Part shown: positions 59,083-64,000 of the stretch, piece by piece
How the letters are laid out: every line of letters starts with the position of its first letter
Position numbering within the stretch: position 1 is the first letter of the stretch
Assembly: GCA_037042185.1 (NCBI GenBank)
Contig: JAXQJY010000027.1
Location: 1,984,001 to 2,048,000, forward strand
Source: Sordariomycetes sp. S80-01Y
Taxonomy: Eukaryota; Ascomycota; Sordariomycetes
Direction of reading: 5' to 3'
DNA: 64,000 bases
Program-made: the position numbers and the translations under genes
The notes under the pieces: generated by a model
Database searches by the model: none
Told to the model about the DNA's origin: nothing
The model's input: the letters and a program-made list of their open reading frames with translations, nothing else

Positions 59083-60086
59083 TTACAATTCATCCAAAGA
59101 TTCGCCGCCAGTACGCTGCTGGTACTCATCGGCAATGGCGTCGAGCCAGGCTGCCATGCGATATCCCGCGCGGGCAACTTGTTTCTCGATGACGGGGCCG
59201 GCTGCCTCAAAGTACTGGCCCCCGAGCTCCTGGCCCTTGATCGCTTCTGGCCCTTCCGGGAACACTGAGACCGGGTTAGTGTCGGGTTCGGGTCATGACC
59301 AAGTCTGCGCCACTTACCGTGAGAGCATACAAAGGCGTTGCATTCCCGCGACCAGGCCATCGCCGTGTCAATTGGGCTCTGAAGCTCGACGTCTTTGAGC
59401 CATGACTCCTTCTCGTCGGCAAACTTGCCATCCGTGATTGCTATCGAGAGTTCGTTCGCCCATTTGAAAGCCAGGGGATAGGGCTTGCCGTGGGCGCCAA
59501 TCCACTTCTCGGCAATGGAGCTGTCCCAGACGTGATGCAGGTTGTAGTTACGCCCATCCCATTGAACGTGAATGCGGTTCCCTCCCAGCGCAACATCCTC
59601 GTTATGCAGAGGCTGGTGAAGGTCACCGACGAAGTGTATCACGAACTTGACAGCCTGAGCCCTCCTCCAGTCTGGCAACTCCGGGTCAAGCAGCTGCTCA
59701 GTGTAGTTAGCCAGCGAGCTGATGACGCACCCGGACTCTTTGCAGTCGCGCTCGAAATCGACGTTGCAGTTCTCGGGTGGGCTGTCGTGGGCGTCAATGA
59801 AGTGGAAGTTCTTTGTGAAACGGCCCCAGCGCGTGTAGCGGATGGAGTCGGCCCAAGTCGCCACGCTGGCCATGTAGTCGTGCTCATCATTCTTGAGCAA
59901 GTCCTTGAGGAAGGCTTCGGTCGTGTTCGAGACGAAGTGGCTGGCGATGAAGGCGGTGGTAATGTGCCCGAGACCTGTAGATCATCAGACAGTGTTCACT
60001 CGGACGGTCGCTGCGTACACACTTCCCCAGGCCACAGCGCTTGGTATGGAAAGAAGGCCCACGGCCAGAGTGCTGGACAGCTTCAT
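59083..60086 (-). CDS. Secreted S1/P1-type zinc nuclease
   Basis: Exons 60086-60023, 59974-59318 and 59264-59083 (introns 48 and 53 bp) give 300 residues. The signal peptide MKLSSTLAVGLLSIPSAVA is followed directly by the mature start WGSLGH. Its Trp amino group and His are zinc ligands in this family, and intron 1 lies inside that motif. The other ligands are in place: VATWAD, HFIDAHDSPP, the CNVDFERDC disulfide loop, VIHFVGDLHQPLH and NLHHVWDSS. These enzymes use three zinc ions to cut single-stranded DNA and RNA and to remove 3'-phosphates, outside the cell or in the vacuole. Length fits S1 and P1 (about 270-290). Intron 2 separates the last core helix region from a C-terminal helix (YRMAAWLDAIADEY). 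Confidence 0.92.
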
Positions 60087-61173
60087 GATGTGAGCCGCGA
60101 AGCTGAAGGGGCTAGTGGCGGGTTTGGCGTAGATCAAGAAGCCTGAGGTAGTGCAGGCCTGTCCTGTGAATGATCAAGTAGCAATATTGAAAGAGCAAGA
60201 AGCCAGAGACGGTGGCTGTAGGCACCGAGACAGCATTGGGATGAGCATCGCGTCAACAAACATGGAATCGTGACCGTGACTTTGCTCGTCAGCTGGTTGG
60301 GCCGTGACGTGCGCCAACAGGGCCAGAAGGTCGGAGGCTGGGGAGGCTTGGAGCTCGAGAGCGAATCATTACGTGAGGGTCTGCCCCACGTGAAACTCGA
60401 CCTCCACTGGACTGCCGCCGCCTTGCGCCGGTGTCGCTGTGCTTCTTATCGGGACGAACGCGGGGCGTTATCGGAGCCTCGCCGTGGTGCAACCCCAATC
60501 GCATCTGCGGCCCTGTGATAGATATGTAGCACGCAGATCAGACGAGCTGAAAGGTAAGTCTGACAATGTCTTGTGACGATGATTTCGTGTTACCCACGTC
60601 CCGGAATGGATAGTTATCGAGAGGCGATGCAGCTCGACCGAATGCGGAAGTCGTGATAAGCGTTGCTGGTACGAGGGCTGCTCAAATACCTTGGACTGCC
60701 TCGAAGAGCCCTTCTGAAAGCGCTCTGTCAGCAGCTGAACTTTGATAAGGACACCACTTCACCAAGCGCCAGAATCACATTCCAGGTGCCCACGCTGAGG
60801 ATGAGGAGCAGCATCACAATTCTCGGAACAGACAGAGTCAGGACTAAGCGAACTGAGCGCATGACTCCCCCCCACACGCGCGCACTGACACAAGAGTGGA
60901 GGCGGACGGCAGCCTCAGCTGTCCAATGTGAGCCAATCTTTTCCCAATCACGGCCGACGATAAGGGAATTCCGTCCTCGCCTACTGAGTATGACTGACTG
61001 CCCGGTCCTCCCACAGAACTCGCATCCCTCACCGCGCTTCTCCAAGCCCTCATAACCTCTTCGTCCGGCGACTTGAGTCTTCTGCAGCCCTCGGCCGACT
61101 CGTCAGCCGCCTCCGCTCGTCCCCGTTGTCGCTTGCAGGGCAAAAAATTGAATCCCGACGGACCGATATCACC
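60087..61173. promoter_or_regulatory. Divergent promoter region of the nuclease and PQ-loop genes
   Basis: 1.09 kb between two divergent start codons. No gene inside. No specific regulatory site is claimed. Confidence 0.45.
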
Positions 61174-62353
61174 ATGGGCTCTATCGTCGCCATGGCCGCC
61201 ATGAAGGCGGTCGCGCACCACACCTCGCCGCCCGTCGGCATGGCATTGTCGGGTATCTTTGGCAGCATCAGCTTGGTCGCCTGGATATGCGTCATAGTAC
61301 GTTGCCTCTATCTCGAGCAATGGCCGTCGACAAGGCTAACAGCACGCAGCTACCGCAGTTGTTCGCCAACTTCAAGGCCCAGAGCGCCGATAGCCTCAGC
61401 ATGGCTTTCTTGATTGTATGGCTGCTAGGTGATGCGACAAACCTCATGGGTCAGTTTCTACCTTCTTTAAGACCCTGCTGCCGCCTTGATTGCCTTTGCG
61501 ACGACGTTTCCCGCCGACATTAGATGCGCATAAAATTCACTTTCGCTTGGCACGTGGCCGACGTCACACTAACATTGCGACAGGCGCCCTCCTCACGCAC
61601 CTCGCGCCGACAGCCATCATCCTTCCCAGCTACTTCTGTCTCGCCGACCTTATTCTCATCCTCCAATGCGTCTACTACAACACTCGAAACAGACGTCGCG
61701 CCGAGCGTCTTGCCCAGAGCGGCGGAGCCGAACCCCGCGAAGACTCACCGCTACTGGGGAGGCAGGACAGCGAGTCGATTGCCGCGAACGGGAACGGGGC
61801 GGATGCAACTTGGAAGGATGATGCGAACGAAGAGGCTGAGCCCGAGAACGGCAGCAGTGGCTCGTTTGTTAACAACCTGCTGAGCCTGGTTGCCGTCTAC
61901 GTTATTGGCGCCGCCGCGTGGTTCATTTCGTACAAGGCCGGTGCCTGGGACACCGCTGAGCCGGCCCCAGATGCCCCCGATGATGCGAACAACCCTTGGG
62001 AGTGGGCTGGACTCACGCTCGGCTACATCAGCGCCGTGTGCTATCTCTGGTGAGTCGGACGCAATCAGCGCGAGGGAATCCGAATGCTGACAGACCGCAG
62101 TGCGCGCCTTCCTCAAATCTGGAAGAACTACAAGGAGAAATCCTGCGAGGGCCTGTCGCTTCTCTTCTTCATGCTTTCCCTTACTGGAAACCTGACCTAC
62201 GGCATCAGCCTGGTCGCTTACTCGCAGGAGCAGAAGTACCTCCTCAACGCCCTGCCATTCCTCATTGGTTCGGTCGGTACAATCGTTGAGGACTGCGTCA
62301 TCTTCGTCCAGATCCGACTCTACGGCCACAACAAGCGAGCGGTCGCTGAGTAA
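61174..62353 (+). CDS. PQ-loop vacuolar/lysosomal amino-acid transporter (Ypq/PQLC2 family)
   Basis: Exons 61174-61296, 61350-61449, 61584-62049 and 62101-62353 (introns 53, 134 and 51 bp) give 313 residues with about seven membrane spans. The two PQ-loop motifs are LPQL (Pro43-Gln44), opening exon 2, and LPQI (Pro234-Gln235), opening exon 4. Splicing places both at exon starts. Between them are WLLGDATNLMGALLTHLAPT and a long hydrophilic acidic loop (about residues 120-170, PLLGRQDSES). The start ATG sits in ACCATGG, a strong context. Yeast Ypq1-3 and human PQLC2 carry basic amino acids across the vacuolar or lysosomal membrane, and this order and the GDATN motif fit that group. PLLG may be a dileucine-like sorting signal. 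Confidence 0.9.
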
Positions 62354-62959
62354 GGCTTCCCACGCTGATGGCGTGAATTGACGTGGTCCGCCCCTGGGTA
62401 GACACTGCCAGGGTCGGTCGCATGACGTAGATGACTTGCATTGCTGTGTTCTTGTTGGGATTGATTTTCGCATCGGACGGCGTCAGGAAGCATACCTAGG
62501 ACGGGTCATTATATCTTTGCTTTACAACATTGGCTTTTTATAACTGGAGTGGGAACTGTGCCTCGAGAGAAGCGGCACCGTCCCGGATGGAGAGAACACG
62601 ATGAGAAGAAGTGCATTTGCCCTACAACTACCTAGTCATATCTTTTGATAGCATTGCGAGCTCCTGAATAGATGCAGACACTTAGTTACTACTCAGCACA
62701 AACGCCCTCTCACCTGCTCAATGGTTGGCAACTCTCACAGCCAGTACAAGTAACCCTGTCACCTTCGTCCCAAAGATCTTTCGTCCCGTTGCCCCTCGGT
62801 GGGGCTCCGATCGCGGGGCAACCTCCGTCACCCAAGGGTCCTCCCGCCAAACTTATTCTCGCAGCTCGACTCAACATCAACAAAATCCCCCATCGTCGAC
62901 CGGATCCCCCCTTATTTTCCTCCAGAAGCGGCTTCGAAGGACCGAAGATAACCACCACA
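62354..62959. other. Intergenic, 0.61 kb
   Basis: 3' flank of the PQ-loop gene and promoter of the semialdehyde dehydrogenase gene, with a C-rich leader before 62960. Nothing else seen. Confidence 0.5.
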
Positions 62960-64000
62960 ATGGGTTCCAAAATGCCTGTCAAGAAGTGCGGTGCGTCTCC
63001 ACGGCCCCCCCTCCCCGGTCGCGACTCACTACGGCCGTTTCTTCTTCTCAACTATTCGACAACGTCCACCTTCGCTTTCGACATGGGGCTGACATTTAGA
63101 GAACAGGCGTCCTTGGCTGCACCGGCTCCGTCGGCCAGCGCTTCATCCTCCTCCTCCAGAACCATCCGACCCTCAAGCTCCACGCCATCGGCGCCTCCTC
63201 CCGCTCCGCGGGCAAGCCCTACCGCGACGCCGTCCGGTGGAAGCAGGCCTCCCCCATCGGCGCCCTGGGCGACATGGTCGTGCGGGAGTGCAAGGCCTCC
63301 GAGTTCAGCGATTGCGATGTTGTCTTCTCGGGGTTGGACTCTGATGTGGCTGGCGACATTGGTACGTTCTTTCCTGCTTTGCTGCGCTCTTGGTCTGGGG
63401 CGAAGCGGTCGAGAAGGCGGGCAAACGAGGACACTGCTAACATGAAATAGAGATGGAGTTCGTCAAAGCGAACATCCCCATTTTCTCCAATGCCAAGAAC
63501 TACCGCAAAGATCCGCTCGTCCCCCTCGTTGTTCCCACGGTCAACCTGCCGCACCTCGATCTCATCACCCACCAGCGGGCCTCATGGTCCCTGAACAAGG
63601 GCTTCCTCGTCTGCAACTCCAACTGCGCCGTCATCGGGCTGGTCATTCCCTTCGCCGCCCTGCAGGCCGCCTTCGGACCGATTGATAAGGTGTCCATCGT
63701 GACCCTGCAGGCCGTCAGCGGCGCCGGGTATCCGGGCGTCAGCAGCATGGACATGATCGACAACGTCGTGCCCTTCATCAGCGGCGAGGAGGACAAGCTC
63801 GAGAGCGAGGCGAGGAAGATTCTGGGCAGTCTGAACGCGCAGAAGCAGGGATTCGAGGAGCAGTCCACGCTGAAGGTCAGCGCCGCCTGCAACCGCGTCC
63901 CTGTGATGGACGGGCACACGGCCTGCGTCTCGCTCTCCTTCGCCTCTGACAAGAAGCCTACCGCCGAGCAGGTCAAGAAGGCGCTGAGGGACTACAAGAC
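62960..64000 (+). CDS. HOM2: Aspartate-semialdehyde dehydrogenase (3' end beyond window)
   Basis: Exons 62960-62990, 63107-63361 and 63451 onward (introns 116 and 89 bp). About 336 residues are visible and the end is cut by the window edge. The first splice gives [20 protein letters not shown], the NADP-binding GxxGxxG of the family. The second joins VAGDI to [19 protein letters not shown]. The active-site Cys154 is in [12 protein letters not shown], followed by VSGAGYPGV and [12 protein letters not shown]. The enzyme reduces beta-aspartyl phosphate to aspartate semialdehyde, the branch point to homoserine, threonine and methionine; it is cytosolic in yeast. The family is usually about 360-370 residues, so roughly 30 are missing. 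Confidence 0.93.

Noticed and set aside
59490-60146. 218-codon plus-strand frame over the nuclease gene
   Set aside because: Antisense of the S1/P1 nuclease with all zinc ligands on the minus strand.
61751-62473. 240-codon minus-strand frame over the PQ-loop gene
   Set aside because: Antisense shadow extending into non-coding flank; no domain and no splice support.
62672-63445. 257-codon plus-strand frame before and across the HOM2 exons
   Set aside because: It reads the leader, intron and exon 2 in a wrong frame; the Ser/Pro-rich product reflects GC-rich exon sequence.

Overview
The window is nuclear DNA of a filamentous ascomycete (Pezizomycotina). A Sordariomycete close to Colletotrichum or Verticillium is my tentative guess. 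The reasons are split genes with many short introns of about 47-60 bp (GT donor, CTAAC/CTGAC-like branch site, AG acceptor), CT-rich leaders, separately transcribed genes, and typical fungal families: a Zn2Cys6 regulator, a Dal5-type and a TRI12-type transporter, a rhodopsin-domain protein, a Dnf-type flippase, Msc7 and an S1/P1 nuclease. I built every exon model by hand from splice signals and reading-frame continuity. No transcript data were available.

Layout. 0-11 kb: the tail of an unknown gene (+), a membrane spermidine-synthase-like protein (+), a flavin-binding PNPOx-like protein (-), and a very large orphan membrane protein with a 1,700-residue disordered tail (+). The tail is followed by a decayed copy of its own 3' end. 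11.5-22 kb: a Zn2Cys6 regulator, a TPP-dependent enzyme and an anion:cation symporter, all on the minus strand and possibly one small utilisation cluster, then a rhodopsin-domain membrane protein (+). 22-29 kb is gene-poor, with one conserved protein of unknown function. 29-34 kb: a Dnf1/2-type lipid flippase. 35-49 kb is mostly housekeeping: Msc7-like aldehyde dehydrogenase, a DEAD-box helicase, Ipi1, a roadblock dynein light chain, a 1,019-residue unknown protein, and Asterix (PAT complex). 49.7-60 kb is rich in secreted and transport functions: a 61-residue secreted protein, a GH17 glucanase, a TRI12-like efflux pump, an Asp/Gly/Asn-rich secreted protein, and an S1/P1 nuclease. 61-64 kb: a PQ-loop transporter and the first part of aspartate-semialdehyde dehydrogenase.

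How the genes work together. Most are independent units. The clearest functional grouping is regulator, TPP enzyme and transporter at 11.5-18 kb. The second is the run of genes at 49.7-60 kb that act at or outside the cell surface. The items most likely to be undescribed are the orphan multi-span protein with its repeated Leu-Trp motif and duplicated 3' end, the small secreted two-cysteine protein, and the Asp/Gly/Asn-rich secreted protein. No CRISPR array, rRNA gene, convincing tRNA or intact transposon was seen.
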